A stretch of DNA of 64,000 nucleotides from Colletes latitarsis (taxonomy: Eukaryota; Arthropoda; Insecta; Hymenoptera; Colletidae), in assembly GCF_051014445.1 (NCBI RefSeq), contig NC_135137.1, positions 15,067,501 through 15,131,500 of the forward strand. The letters are read 5' to 3'. Of the stretch, positions 1-9,622 are shown piece by piece. Below the pieces are notes generated by a model. The model had not been told where the DNA came from, searched no databases, and saw only the letters and a list, made by a program, of their open reading frames with translations. Each line of letters opens with the position of its first letter. Position 1 is the first letter of the stretch. The position numbers and the translations under genes were made by a program.

Positions 1-2608
1 TTTTCCGGTTTGGATCACGTAGTAATGTGGTACCACACTGAAACAGTCAATTAAACCTGTTTCCGATTAATACTTTAGAGGATAACGCCGGTTATGTCTG
101 GGTTAGGTCTGGTATTTGCAATCATCAGGCTCATACTATCGCATTTTTCGCATACCTGTTGGCCAGATCCTGGCCTTTTTCCGGTTTGGATCACGTAGTA
201 ATGTGGTACCACACCGAAACAGTCAATTAAACCTGGTAGAGATTAATTTTTTAAAGGATAACGCCGGTTATGTCTGGGTTAGGTATGGTATTTGCCTTGA
301 TCTAGCTCATACTTTCGCATTTCTCGCTTACTTGTTGGCCAGATCCTGGTCTTTTTCTGGTTTGGATCACGTACTAATGTGATACCACCCTGAAAAAGTC
401 ACTTAAACCTGGTTGCGATTAATATTTTAGAGGATAACGCCGGTTATGTCTGGGTTTGTTCTGGTATTTGTGATCATCTGGCTCATACTTTCGCAATTTC
501 CGCATACTTGAATGGCCAGATCCTGCGTTCTTTCCGGTTAGGATCACGTAGTAATGTGGTACCACACTGAAACAGTCAACTAAACCTGGTTGCGATTAAT
601 ATTTCAGAGGATAACGACTGTTATGTCTGGGTTAGTTCTGGTAATTGCAATCATCTGGCTCATACTTTCGCATTTTTCGCAAACTTGTTGGCCAGATCCT
701 GGGTTTTTTCTGGTTTGGATCAGGTAGTAATGTGGTACCACAACGAAACAGTCCATTAAATCTAGTTGCGGTTAATATTTTGGAGGATAATGCCGGTTAT
801 GTCGGGGTTAGGTCTGGTATTTGCAATCATCTGGCTAATATTCTCGCATTTTTCGCATACTTGTTGGCCAGATCCTGGGTTTTTTCTGGTTTGGATCAGG
901 TAGTAATGTGGTACCACACTCAAACAGTCAATTAAACCTGGTTCGGATTAATATTTTAGAGGATAACGCCGGTTATGCCTGGGTTAGGTTTGGCATTTGC
1001 AATCATCTAGCTCATACTTTCGCATTTTTCGCATACTTGTGGGTCAGATACTGGCCTTTTTCCGGTTTGGATCACGCAGTAATGTGGTACCACACCGAAA
1101 CAGCCAATTAAACCTGGTTGCGATTAATTTTTTAAAGGATAACGCCGGTTATGTCTGGGTTGGGTATGGTATTTCCCTTCATCTAGCTCATACTTTCGCA
1201 TTTTTCGGTTACTTGTTGGCCAGATCCTGGGCTTTTTCTGGTTTGGATCACGTAGTAATGTGGTACCACACCGAAACAGTCAATTCAACCACGTTTCGAT
1301 CAATATTTTAGAGGGTAACGCTGGTTATGTTTGCGTTAGGTCTGGTATTTGCAATCATCTGGCTCGCACTTTCGCATTTTTCGCATACGTGTTGGCAGAT
1401 CCTGGCCTTTATCTGGTTTGGATCACGTAGTAATATGGTACCACACTGAAACAGTCAATTACAACTTGTTGCGGTTAATATTTTGGAGGATAACGCCGAA
1501 TATGTCTGGGTTAGGTCTGGTATTTGCCTTCATCTAGCTCATACTTTCGCATTTTTCTCTTACTTGTTGGCCAGATCCTTCTGGTTTGGATCACGTAGTA
1601 ATATGGTACCACACTGAAACAGTCAATTAAACCTGGTTCCGATTAATATTTTATTGGAAAACGACGGTTATGTCAGGGTTAGTTCTGGTATTTGCAATCA
1701 TCTGGCTCATACTTTCGCATTTTTCGCACACATCTTGGCCAGATCCTGGGTTTTATCTGGTTTGGATCACGTAGTAATGTGGTACCACACCGAAACAGTC
1801 AATTAAACCTGGTTCGGATTAATATTTTAGAGGATAACGCCGGTTATGTCTGGGTCAGGTCTGGTATTTGCAATCATCTGGCTCATACTTTCGCATTTTT
1901 CCCACACTTGTTGGCCAGATCCTGGCCTTTTTCTGGTTTGGATCACGTAGTAATGTGGTACCACACCGAAACAGTCAATTACAACTTGTTGCGATTAATA
2001 TTTTACAGGATAACACCGGTTAGGTCTGGGTTACGTCTGATATTTGCAATCATCTGGCTCGTACTTTTGCATTTTTCGCATACTTGTTGGCCAAGTCCTG
2101 GATTTCCTCTGGTTTGGATCACTTAGTAATGTGGTACCACAACGAGACAGTCAATTACAACTTGTTGCGATTAATATTTTACAGGATAACGCCGAATATG
2201 TCTGGGTTAGGTCTGGTATTTGCCTTCATCTAGCTCATACTTTCGCATTATTCGCTTACTTGTTGGCCAGATCCTTCTGGTTTGGATCACGTAGTAATGC
2301 GGTACCACACCGAAACAGTCAATGAGGCCTGTTATCGTTCAATATATTAGAGGATAACACCGGTTAGGTCTGGGTTACGCCTGATATTTGCAATCATCTG
2401 GCTCGTACTTTCGTATTTTTCGCATACTTGATGGCCAGCACTTGGGTTTCCTCTGGTTTGGATCACGTAGTAATGTGGTACCACAACGAAACAGTCAATT
2501 AAACCTAGTTGCGGTTAATATTTTAGAGGATAACGCCGGTTATGTCTGGGTTAGGTCTGGCATTTGCAATCATCTGGCTCATACTTTCGCATTTTTCGCA
2601 TACTTGTT

Positions 2609-2623
2609 GGCCAGATCCTGGCC
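2609..2623. repeat. GGCCAG-ATC-CTGGCC dyad of the satellite
   Basis: Perfect 6-bp arms around a 3-bp centre, seen in monomers that read CCTGGCC after CCAGAT. Monomers reading CCTGGGTTTT lack the right arm, so the dyad is present in one class of monomers and absent from another, the two being interspersed along the array. Confidence 0.7.
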
Positions 2624-2825
2624 TTTTTCCGGTTTGGATCACGTAGTAATGTGGCACCACACCGAAACAGTCAATTCAACCACGTTTCGATCAATATATT
2701 AGAGGATAACGCCGGTTATGTCTGGGTTAGCTATGGTATTTGCCTTCATCTAGCTCATACTTTCGCATTTTTCACATACTTGTTGGTCAGGTCCTGGGTT
2801 TCCTCTGGTTTGGATCACGTAGTAA

Positions 2826-2837
2826 TGTGGTACCACA
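2826..2837. repeat. Perfect 12-bp palindrome of the satellite
   Basis: TGTGGTACCACA is its own reverse complement and is present in most monomers, one per 176 bp. It contains GGTACC, so KpnI would cut the array into a monomer ladder. Variant monomers break it with one or two changes (for example TGTCGTACCACA or TGTGATACCACA). A dimeric DNA-binding protein site is possible, but nothing in the window proves binding. Confidence 0.85.
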
Positions 2838-2881
2838 CCGAAACAGTCAATTTCAACTTGTTGCGATTAATATTTTACAGG

Positions 2882-2895
2882 ATAACGCCGGTTAT
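2882..2895. repeat. ATAAC-GCCG-GTTAT dyad of the satellite
   Basis: Five-base inverted arms around a GC-rich 4-bp centre, retained in a large share of monomers. A common variant reads ATAACACCGGTTAG and loses the outermost pair. It lies 44 bp after the 12-bp palindrome. Only the symmetry is observed; a role in protein binding is inference. Confidence 0.7.
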
Positions 2896-5800
2896 GTCTG
2901 GGTTAGGTCTGGTATTTGCAATCATCTGGCTCATACTTTCGCATTTTTCGCACACATGTTGGCCAGATCCTGTCCTTTTTCCGGTTTGGATCACGTAGTA
3001 TTGTGGTACCACTCCGAAACAGTCAATTAAACCTGGTAGAGATTAATCTTTTAAAGGATAACGCAGGTTATGTCTGGGTTAGGTATGGTATTTGCCTTGA
3101 CCTAGCTCATACTTTCGTATTTTTCGCATACTTGTTAGACAGATCCTGGCCTTTTTCCGGTTTGGATCACGTAGTAATGTGGTACCACACTCAAAGAGTC
3201 ATTTGAACCTGGTTCGGATTAATATTTTAGAGGATAACACCGGTTAGGTATGGGTTACGTCTGATATCTGCAATCATCTGCCTCGTACTTTCGCATTTTT
3301 CGCATACTTGTTGGCAAGATCCTGGCCCTTTTCTGGTTTGGATCACGTAGTAATGTGGTACCACACCGAAAGAGTCAATTACAACTTGTTGCGATTAATA
3401 TTTTACAGGATAACGCCGGTTATGTCTGGGTTGGGTATGGTATTCGCCTTCATCTAGCTCATACTTTCGCATTTTTCGCTTACATGTTGGCCAGATCCTG
3501 GCCTTTTTCTGGTTTGGATCACGTAGTAATGTGATATCACACTGGTACAGTCAATTAAACCTGCTTGCGATTAATAATTTAGAGGATAACGCCGGTTATG
3601 TCTGGGTTAGTTCTGGTATTTGTGATCATCTGGCTCATACTTTCGCAATTTCCGCATACTTGAATTGCCAGATCCTGCGTTTTTTCTGGTTAGGATCACG
3701 TATTAATGTCGTACCACACCGAAACAGTCAATTCAACCTCGTTTCGATCAATCTTTTAGAGGATAACGCTGGTTATGTCTGGGTTATTTCTGGTATTTCC
3801 ATCCATCAGGCTCATACTTTCGCATTTTTCTCATACTTGTAAGCCAGATCCTGGGTTTTTTCTGCTTTGCATCACGTAGTAATGTGATACCACACTGAAA
3901 CAGTCAATTAAACCTGGTTGCGATTAATATTTTAGAGGATAACGACTGTTATGTCTGGGTTAGTTCTGGTAATTGTAATCATCTGTCTCACACTTTCGCA
4001 TTTTTCGCATACTTGTTGGCCAGATCCTGGGTTTTTTCTGGTTTGGATCACGTAGTAATATGGTACCACACTGAAACTGTCAATTAAACCTGGTAGAGAT
4101 TAATTTTTTAAAGGATAACGCCGGTTATGTCTGGGTTAGGTATGGTATTTGCGTTCATCTAGCTCATACTTTCGCATTTTTCGCATACTTGTTGGCCAGA
4201 TCCTGGCCTTTTACCGATTTGGATCACGTAGTAATGTGGTACCACACCGAAACAGTCAATTCAACCACGTTTCGATCAATATTTTAGAGGGTAACGTTGG
4301 TTATGTTTGCGTTAGGTCTGGTATTTGCAATCATCTGGCTCGCACTTTCGCATTTTTCGCATACTTGTTAGTCAGATCCTGGCCTTTTTCTGGTTTGGAT
4401 CACGTAGTAATGTGGTACCACACCGAAACAGCCAATTAAACCTGGTTGCGATTAATATTTTGGAGGATAACGCCGGTTATGTCTGGGTTAGGTCTGGTAT
4501 TTGCCTTCATCTAGCTCATACTTTCGCATTTTTCGCTTACTTGTTGGCCAGATCCTTCTGGTTTGGATCACGTAGTAATATGGTACCACACTGAAACAGT
4601 CAATTAAACCTGGTTCCGATTAATATTTTATTGGAAAACGACGGTTATGTCAGGGTTAGTTCTGGTATTTGCAATCATCTGGCTCATACTTTCGCATTTT
4701 TCGCACACATCTTGGCCAGATCCTGGGTTTTATCTGGTTTGGATCACGTAGTAATGTGGTACCACACTGAAACAGTCAATTAAACCTGGTTCGGATTAAT
4801 ATTTTAGAGGATAACGCCGGTTATGTCTGGGTCAGGTCTGGTATTTGCAATCATCTGGCTCATACTTTCGCATTTTTCGCACACTTGTTGGCCAGATCCT
4901 GGCCTTTTTCTGGTTTGGATCACGTAGTAATGTGGTACCACACCGAAACAGTCAATTACCACATGTTGCGATTAATATTTTACAGGATAACACCGGTTAG
5001 GTCTGGGTTACGTCTGATATTTGCAATCATCTGGCTCGTACTTTTGCATTTTTCGCATACTTGTTGGCCAAGTCCTGGATTTCCTCTGGTTTGGATCACT
5101 TAGTAATGTGGTACCACAACGAGACAGTCAATTACAACTTGTTGCGATTAATATTTTACAGGATAACGCCGAATATGTCTGGGTTAGGTCTGGTATTTGC
5201 CTTCATCTAGCTCATACTTTCGCATTATTCGCTTACTTGTTGGCCAGATCCTTCTGGTTTGGATCACGTAGTAATGTGGTACCACACCGAAAGAGTCAAT
5301 TACAACTTGTTGCGATTAATATTTTACAGGATAACGCCGGTTATGTCTGGGTTAGGTCTGGTATTTGCAATCATCTGGCTCATACTATCGCATTTTTCGC
5401 ATACCTGTTGGCCAGATCCTGGCCTTTTTCCGGTTTGGATCACGTAGTAATGTGGTACCACACCGAAACAGTCAATTAAACCTGGTAGAGATTAATTTTT
5501 TAAAGGATAACGCCGGTTATGTCTGGGTTGGGTATGGTATTCGCCTTCATCTAGCTCATACTTTCGCATTTTTCGCTTACTTGTTGGCCAGATCCTGGCC
5601 TTTTTCTGGTTTGGATCACGTAGTAATGTGATACCACACTGGTACAGTCAATTAAACCTGCTTGCGATTAATAATTTAGAGGATAACGCCGGTTATGTCT
5701 GGGTTAGTTCTGGTATTTGCGATCATCTGGCTCATATTTTCGCATTTTTCTCATACTTGTAATCCAGATCCTGGGTTTTTTCTGCTTTGCATCACGTAGT

Positions 5801-7301
5801 AATGTGATACCACACTGAAACTGTCAATTAAACCTGGTTGCGATTAATATTTTAGAGGATAACGACTGTTATGTCTGGGTTAGTTCTGGTAATTGTAATC
5901 ATCTTTCTCACACTTTCGCATTTTTCGCATACTTGTTGGTGAGATCCTGGCCTTTTTCTGGTTTGGATCACGTAGTAATGTGGTACCACACCGAAACAGC
6001 CAATTAAACCTGGTTGCGATTAATATTTTGGAGGATAACGCCGGTTATGTCTGGGTTAGGTCTGGTATTTGCCTTCATCTAGCTCATACTTTCGCATTTT
6101 TCGCTTAGTTGTTGGCCAGATCCTGGCCTTTTTCCGATTTGGATCACGTAGTAATGTGGTACCACACCGAAACAGTCAATTCAATCACGTTTCGATCAAT
6201 ATTTTAGAGGGTAACGCTGGTTATGTTTGCGTTAGGTCTGGTATTTGCAATCATCTGGCTCGCACTTTCGCATTTTTCGCATACTTGTTGGCAGATCCTG
6301 GCCTTTATCTGGTTTGGATCACGTAGTAATATGGTACCACACTGAAACAGTCAATTACAACTTGTTGCGGTTAATATTTTGGAGGATAACGCCGAATATG
6401 TCTGGGTTAGGTCTGGTATTTGCCTTCATCTAGCTCATACTTTCGCATTTTTCGCTTACTTGTTGGCCAGATCATTCTGGTTTGGATCACGTAGTAATAT
6501 GGTACCACACTGAAACAGTCAATTAAACCTGGTTCCGATTAATATTTTATTGGAAAACGACGGTTATGTCAGGGTTAGTTCTGGTATTTGCAATCATCTG
6601 GCTCATACTTTCGCATTTTTCGCACACATCTTGGCCAGATCCTGGGTTTTATCTGGTTTGGATCACGTAGTAATGTGGTACCACACTGAAACAGTCAATT
6701 AAACCTGGTTGGGATTAATATTTTAGAGGATAACGCCGGTTATGTCTGGGTCAGGTCTGGTATTTGCAATCATCTGGCTCATACTTTCGCATTTTTCGCA
6801 CACTTGTTGGCCAGATCCTGGCCTTTTTCTGGTTTGGATCACGTAGTAATGTGGTACCACACCGAAACAGTCAATTACAACTTGTTGCGGTTAATATTTT
6901 ACAGGATAACACCGGTTAGGTCTGGGTTACGTCTGATATTTGCAATCATCTGGCTCGTACTTTTGCATTTTTCGCATACTTGTTGGCCAAGTCCTGGATT
7001 TCCTCTGGTTTGGATCACTTAGTAATGTGGTACCACAACGAGACAGTCAATTACAACTTGTTGCGATTAATATTTTACAGGATAACGCCGAATATGTCTG
7101 GGTTAGGTCTGGTATTTGCCTTCATCTAGCTCATACTTTCGCTTTATTCGCTTACTTGATGGCCAGATCCTTCTGGTTTGGATCACGTAGTAATGTGGTA
7201 CCACTCCGAAACAGTCAACTAAGACTTGTTGCTATTAATACTTTAGAGCACAACGCCGGTTATGTCTGGGTTAGGTATGGATTAGGTCTGATAGTTGCAA
7301 T

Positions 7302-7318
7302 CATCTAGCTCATACTTT
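7302..7318. repeat. Target-site duplication, left, R1-clade copy A
   Basis: CATCTAGCTCATACTTT matches 8145-8161 exactly. Removing one copy plus the insert restores an ordinary satellite monomer. The last bases merge into the T run, so the true length could be a few bases shorter. Confidence 0.85.
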
Positions 7319-7342
7319 TTTTTTTTTTTTTTTTTTTTTTTT

Positions 7343-7856
7343 CGTGGGGAAAATCTTCGAAAGACTCCCTCCCACCTCCTTGGGGAGAGGTGGGAGGCGT
7401 GTGTGGGATTCCCCGCGCCCGTACAACGACAGGCGCGGGACCTACCCACTAAAAACCCCACGGTGACCCTTCGGCACGCTTTGGGAGGATACCGGGAATC
7501 GCTCGAAGCATTCTTCCGGTATCCTCCCCGTGCCCGCGCTTTCGCGCCCATCCCCCGGGGGGACAATCGGTCCCCCCAGTAGACACACTGCCTCATAGCG
7601 GCGGGACGGGGCCACTCCATCCCGCCGCTATCCGTCCCGGGGCCGCGTTTAGTGGCGGCTGCGAGCCCCAACTCGCAACCGCCCGCGACCCCGTTTCCAT
7701 CCCTCGGCGGCCGGGCGTTCATGGCCGCACCAGACCGCCGAGGGTGCCTCCCCTTGCGTCGGACCGGTAGGGGAAGGCACTCCTACCCCCAACCGGTCCG
7801 ACCCGGCGCCGCCTGGCGGGAGGAGGGTCCCCTCAGGACCCCCCTCCCAGCCTAGG
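7343..7856 (-). other. Structured 3' UTR of R1-clade copy A
   Basis: Between the ORF2 stop and the poly(A) tail lie consecutive inverted repeats. Clear ones are 7758-7768 with 7792-7802 (11 bp, perfect), 7595-7606 with 7620-7631 (12 bp, perfect), 7484-7495 with 7516-7527 (12 bp, perfect) and 7825-7830 with 7836-7841 (6 bp). Such a fold could mark the RNA for the element's own reverse transcriptase, as 3' UTR structure does for some other non-LTR elements; this is inference. Open frames crossing this segment on both strands are shadows. Confidence 0.8.
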
Positions 7857-8144
7857 TCATCCGCCACGCCGAGGCGGCCGCCCGCGACGCCTCGCGACCG
7901 GGCGACGACCTCGGGCCACCGCACGAGCGCGCGCTTCAGCACGCCGCTGAAGCTCGCGCTCCCTCCCCGCGGCCTCCTTCTGCAACATTACGTTCTCGCA
8001 GAAGGAGGCCACGGCCCTCCACTTCTCCTCGCTGCCGAGCATGGCGCGCACCACGCCCGGCAGCGAGACATCCCGCCCGACGACGCCGACCAGGACACGG
8101 CGCTCCCCCTCCCACGCGGGGCATACCTCCAGGGTATGATCCGC
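7857..8144 (-). pseudogene. R1-clade ORF2 C-terminal fragment
   Basis: About 95 residues of the reverse-transcriptase polyprotein remain; endonuclease and reverse-transcriptase domains are lost to the 5' truncation. The fragment begins ADHTLEVCPAW, whose His and Cys are the last two ligands of the C-terminal CCHC zinc motif. It continues through LVGVVGRDVSLPGVVRAML and SFCENVMLQKEAA, then an Arg-rich basic tail, and stops at 7857. The apparent start codon at 8145-8147 comes from the target-site duplication, so it is not a native start. No stop or frameshift interrupts the remnant. Family assignment rests on recalled motif resemblance, not a search. Confidence 0.85.
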
Positions 8145-8161
8145 CATCTAGCTCATACTTT
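8145..8161. repeat. Target-site duplication, right, R1-clade copy A
   Basis: CATCTAGCTCATACTTT, identical to 7302-7318. It is followed by TCGCATTTTTC, the normal continuation of the satellite monomer. Confidence 0.88.
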
Positions 8162-9212
8162 CGCATTTTTCTCATACTTGTTGTCCAGATCCCGGGTTTT
8201 TCCTGGTTTTGGATGACGTAGTAATGTGGTACCACACACAAACAGTCAATTAAACCGTGTTGCGATCAATATTTTACAGGATAACACCGGTTAGGTCTGG
8301 GTTACGTCTGATATTTGCAACCATCTGTCTCGTACTTTCGCATTTTTCGCATACTTGTTGGCCAGATCCTGGCCTTTTTCTGGTTTGGATCACATAGTAA
8401 TGTGATACCACACTGAAACAGTCACTTAAATCTGCTTGCGATTAATATTTTAGAGGATAACGCCGGTTATGTCTGGGTTGGTTCTGGTATTTGTGATCAT
8501 CTGGCTCATACTTTCGCAATTTCCGCATACTTGAATTGCCAGATCCTGCGTTTTTTCTGGTTAGGATCACGTATTAATGTCGTGCCACACCGAAACAGTC
8601 AATTCTACCTCGTTTCGATCAATCTTTTAGAGGATAACGCTGGTTATGTTTGCGTTAGGTCTGGTATTTGCAATCATCAGGCTCATACTTTCGCATTTTT
8701 CGCATACTTGTAAGCCAGATCCTGGGTTTTTTCTGCTTTGCATCACGTAGAAATGTGGTACCACACTGAAACAGTCAATTAAACCTGGTTGCGATTAATA
8801 TTTTGGAGGATAACGACTGTTATGTCTGGGTTAGTTCTTGTAATTGTAATCATCTGTCTCATAATTTCGCATTTTTCGCATACTTGTTGGCCAGATCCTG
8901 GGTTTTTTCTGGTTTGGATCAGGTAGTAATGTGGTACCGCATCGAAACAGTCTACTAAACCCGGTTGCGATTAATATAATACAGGATAACGCCGGTTATG
9001 TCTGGGTTAGATCTGGTATTTGTAATCATCTGGCTCGTACTATCGCATTTTTCTCATTCTTGTAGGCCAGATCCTGGCCTATATCTGGTTTGGATCACGT
9101 AGTAATATGGTACCACACTGAAACAGTCAATTAAACCTGGTTCCGATTAATATTTTAGAGGATAACGCCGGTTATGTCTGGGTTAGGTATGGTATTTGCC
9201 TTCATCTAGCTC
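8162..9212 (+). repeat. 176-bp satellite between R1-clade copy A and the LTR element
   Basis: About six monomers in the same orientation and phase as the flanking array. One carries the CTTGAATTGCCAG / TATTAATGTCG variant that disrupts the palindrome near 8578. No gene is seen. Confidence 0.96.
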
Positions 9213-9216
9213 ATAC
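9213..9216. repeat. 4-bp target-site duplication, left, LTR element
   Basis: ATAC directly before the first TG of the 5' LTR, repeated at 12517-12520 directly after the final CA of the 3' LTR. The empty site reads CTCATACTTTCGC, the usual satellite sequence. Confidence 0.9.
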
Positions 9217-9302
9217 TGTGGAGTGTGAATGTGAGTGCGTTGGTATGTAAATGCGTGAGGTGAGTGACTGGAGTCAGCTGATCGGACCGGGAAGTCAAAC
9301 TA

Positions 9303-9396
9303 ATCGATTGCCCGGTTGCGAGGACGAGTGCAGAATGCGTACAGGTTTTATCGATTGCCCGGTTGCGAAGACGAATGCAGATTGCGTGCAGGTTTT
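9303..9396 (+). repeat. 47-bp tandem direct repeat inside the LTR
   Basis: Units 9303-9349 and 9350-9396 both begin ATCGATTGCCCGGTTGCGA and end with CAGGTTTT, differing at about four positions. The same pair is in the 3' LTR, with one base missing from its second unit, so the duplication predates this insertion. Repeated blocks in U3 often carry enhancer sites; that role is inference here. Confidence 0.88.
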
Positions 9397-9410
9397 GGCT
9401 TAGGGCGTGC

Positions 9411-9434
9411 GTGTGTGTGTGTGTGTGTGTGTGT
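9411..9434 (+). repeat. (GT)12 microsatellite in the 5' LTR
   Basis: A pure GT dinucleotide run. The equivalent stretch of the 3' LTR is shorter and interrupted by A, so it should be excluded when LTR divergence is used for dating. Confidence 0.95.
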
Positions 9435-9536
9435 GAGTATCGGAGATTAGGAGAGAGTGACCGGGGAAAAAACAGAGCATTGCGAGCCATTGTGAAGTGC
9501 GGAGCGAGTGTGTGCGCTGATTTTATCCTACAAATT

Positions 9537-9550
9537 TGGGGGCTCGTCCG
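9537..9550 (+). promoter_or_regulatory. Primer binding site, tRNA-Pro type
   Basis: TGGGGGCTCGTCCG starts four bases after the 5' LTR ends. It matches the first 14 bases of the proline-tRNA primer binding site well known from murine leukaemia virus; the match then fails. The position is correct for priming minus-strand DNA synthesis. The host tRNA-Pro sequence is not in the window, so the pairing is from knowledge of conserved tRNA 3' ends. Confidence 0.75.
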
Positions 9551-9622
9551 TGCCTACGGAGAAGTGAAAGTGCGAGGATTAATTGTCGAGATTGCATTAG
9601 TGACGGTTAATGTTATGCACCG
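9551..9622 (+). other. Untranslated leader of the LTR element
   Basis: About 70 bases between the primer binding site and the chosen gag start. It would be expected to hold packaging signals, but no motif is recognisable. Confidence 0.6.

Larger units (their letters stand above)
2809..2984 (+). repeat. Reference satellite monomer (176 bp)
   Basis: One complete unit, phased to begin at TTTGGATCAC; the preceding and following units begin at 2633 and 2985, exactly 176 bp away on each side. Offsets 18-29 hold the 12-bp palindrome, offsets 74-87 the ATAAC/GTTAT dyad, offsets 129-144 the direct repeat TTTCGCAT/TTTTCGCA, and offsets 153-167 the GGCCAG/CTGGCC dyad site, whose right arm is mutated in this copy. 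Because 176 leaves remainder 2 on division by 3, each successive monomer is read in a different frame, which explains the regular ladder of 88 to 104 residue open frames along the array. Confidence 0.93.
1250..7190 (+). repeat. Threefold ~1-kb block of satellite monomers
   Basis: A run of about six monomers occurs at roughly 1250-2290, 4227-5267 and 6146-7190, offset by about 2977 and 1919 bp. Shared private variants mark it: the ATTTTATTGGAAAACGACGG unit, the 8-bp-deleted GATCCTTCTGG units and the GCCGAATATG units. This is duplication of monomer groups inside the array rather than independent mutation. Block ends are approximate. Confidence 0.75.
1..7301 (+). repeat. 176-bp satellite array, left block
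   Basis: Head-to-tail monomers of about 176 bp with no other content. Recurring landmarks, in order, are TTTGGATCACGTAGTAATG, the palindrome TGTGGTACCACA, GAAACAGTCAATTAAACC, GATTAATATTTTAGAGG, ATAACGCCGGTTAT, GTCTGGGTTAGGTCTGG, ATCATCTGGCTCATAC, TTTCGCATTTTTCGCATAC and TTGTTGGCCAGATCCTGG. Neighbouring monomers differ by scattered substitutions. A recurrent short variant lacks about 8 bp after CCAGATCC (near 1578, 2273, 4553, 5249, 6470 and 7169). All open frames here are satellite translations, not genes. Array identity is certain; centromeric function is inference. Confidence 0.97.
7319..8144 (-). mobile_element. R1-clade non-LTR retrotransposon, 5'-truncated, copy A
   Basis: The insertion is GC-rich in an AT-richer array. 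Read on the minus strand it starts inside the C-terminal coding region, reaches a stop at 7857-7859, continues through a structured 3' UTR and ends in a poly(A) tail, seen as a T run at 7316-7342 on the plus strand. It is bounded by a 17-bp target-site duplication. The encoded peptide keeps the end of the cysteine/histidine motif (HTLEVC) and the SFCENVMLQKE segment typical of R1-clade ORF2 C-termini. The 5' truncation is what aborted target-primed reverse transcription leaves. Copy B at 49300-49770 is about 98% identical where they overlap. TRAS, SART or another R1-clade lineage cannot be separated from this fragment. Confidence 0.9.
9217..9532 (+). repeat. 5' LTR
   Basis: Begins TGTGGAGTG and ends TATCCTACA, giving the canonical TG...CA ends. 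It contains a 47-bp tandem duplication (9303-9396) and a (GT)12 run (9411-9434). Compared with the 3' LTR I count about ten substitutions, a single-base indel and microsatellite changes, so roughly 3% divergence. No confident TATA box or poly(A) signal could be placed. Confidence 0.93.

Noticed and set aside
116..7308. Ladder of 60 to 150 codon plus-strand open frames with recurring peptide starts such as MQSSGSYFRIFRI, continuing through the whole window
   Set aside because: They are translations of the satellite. The period of 176 is not a multiple of 3, so overlapping frames 176 bp apart read the same DNA differently; they end at the conserved TAA of the monomer, and monomer substitutions show no codon-position bias by eye.
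7282..7722. 146-codon minus-strand frame with a lysine run
   Set aside because: It reads the R1-clade 3' UTR, then the poly(A) tail as lysines, then satellite. The real coding remnant is 7857-8144.
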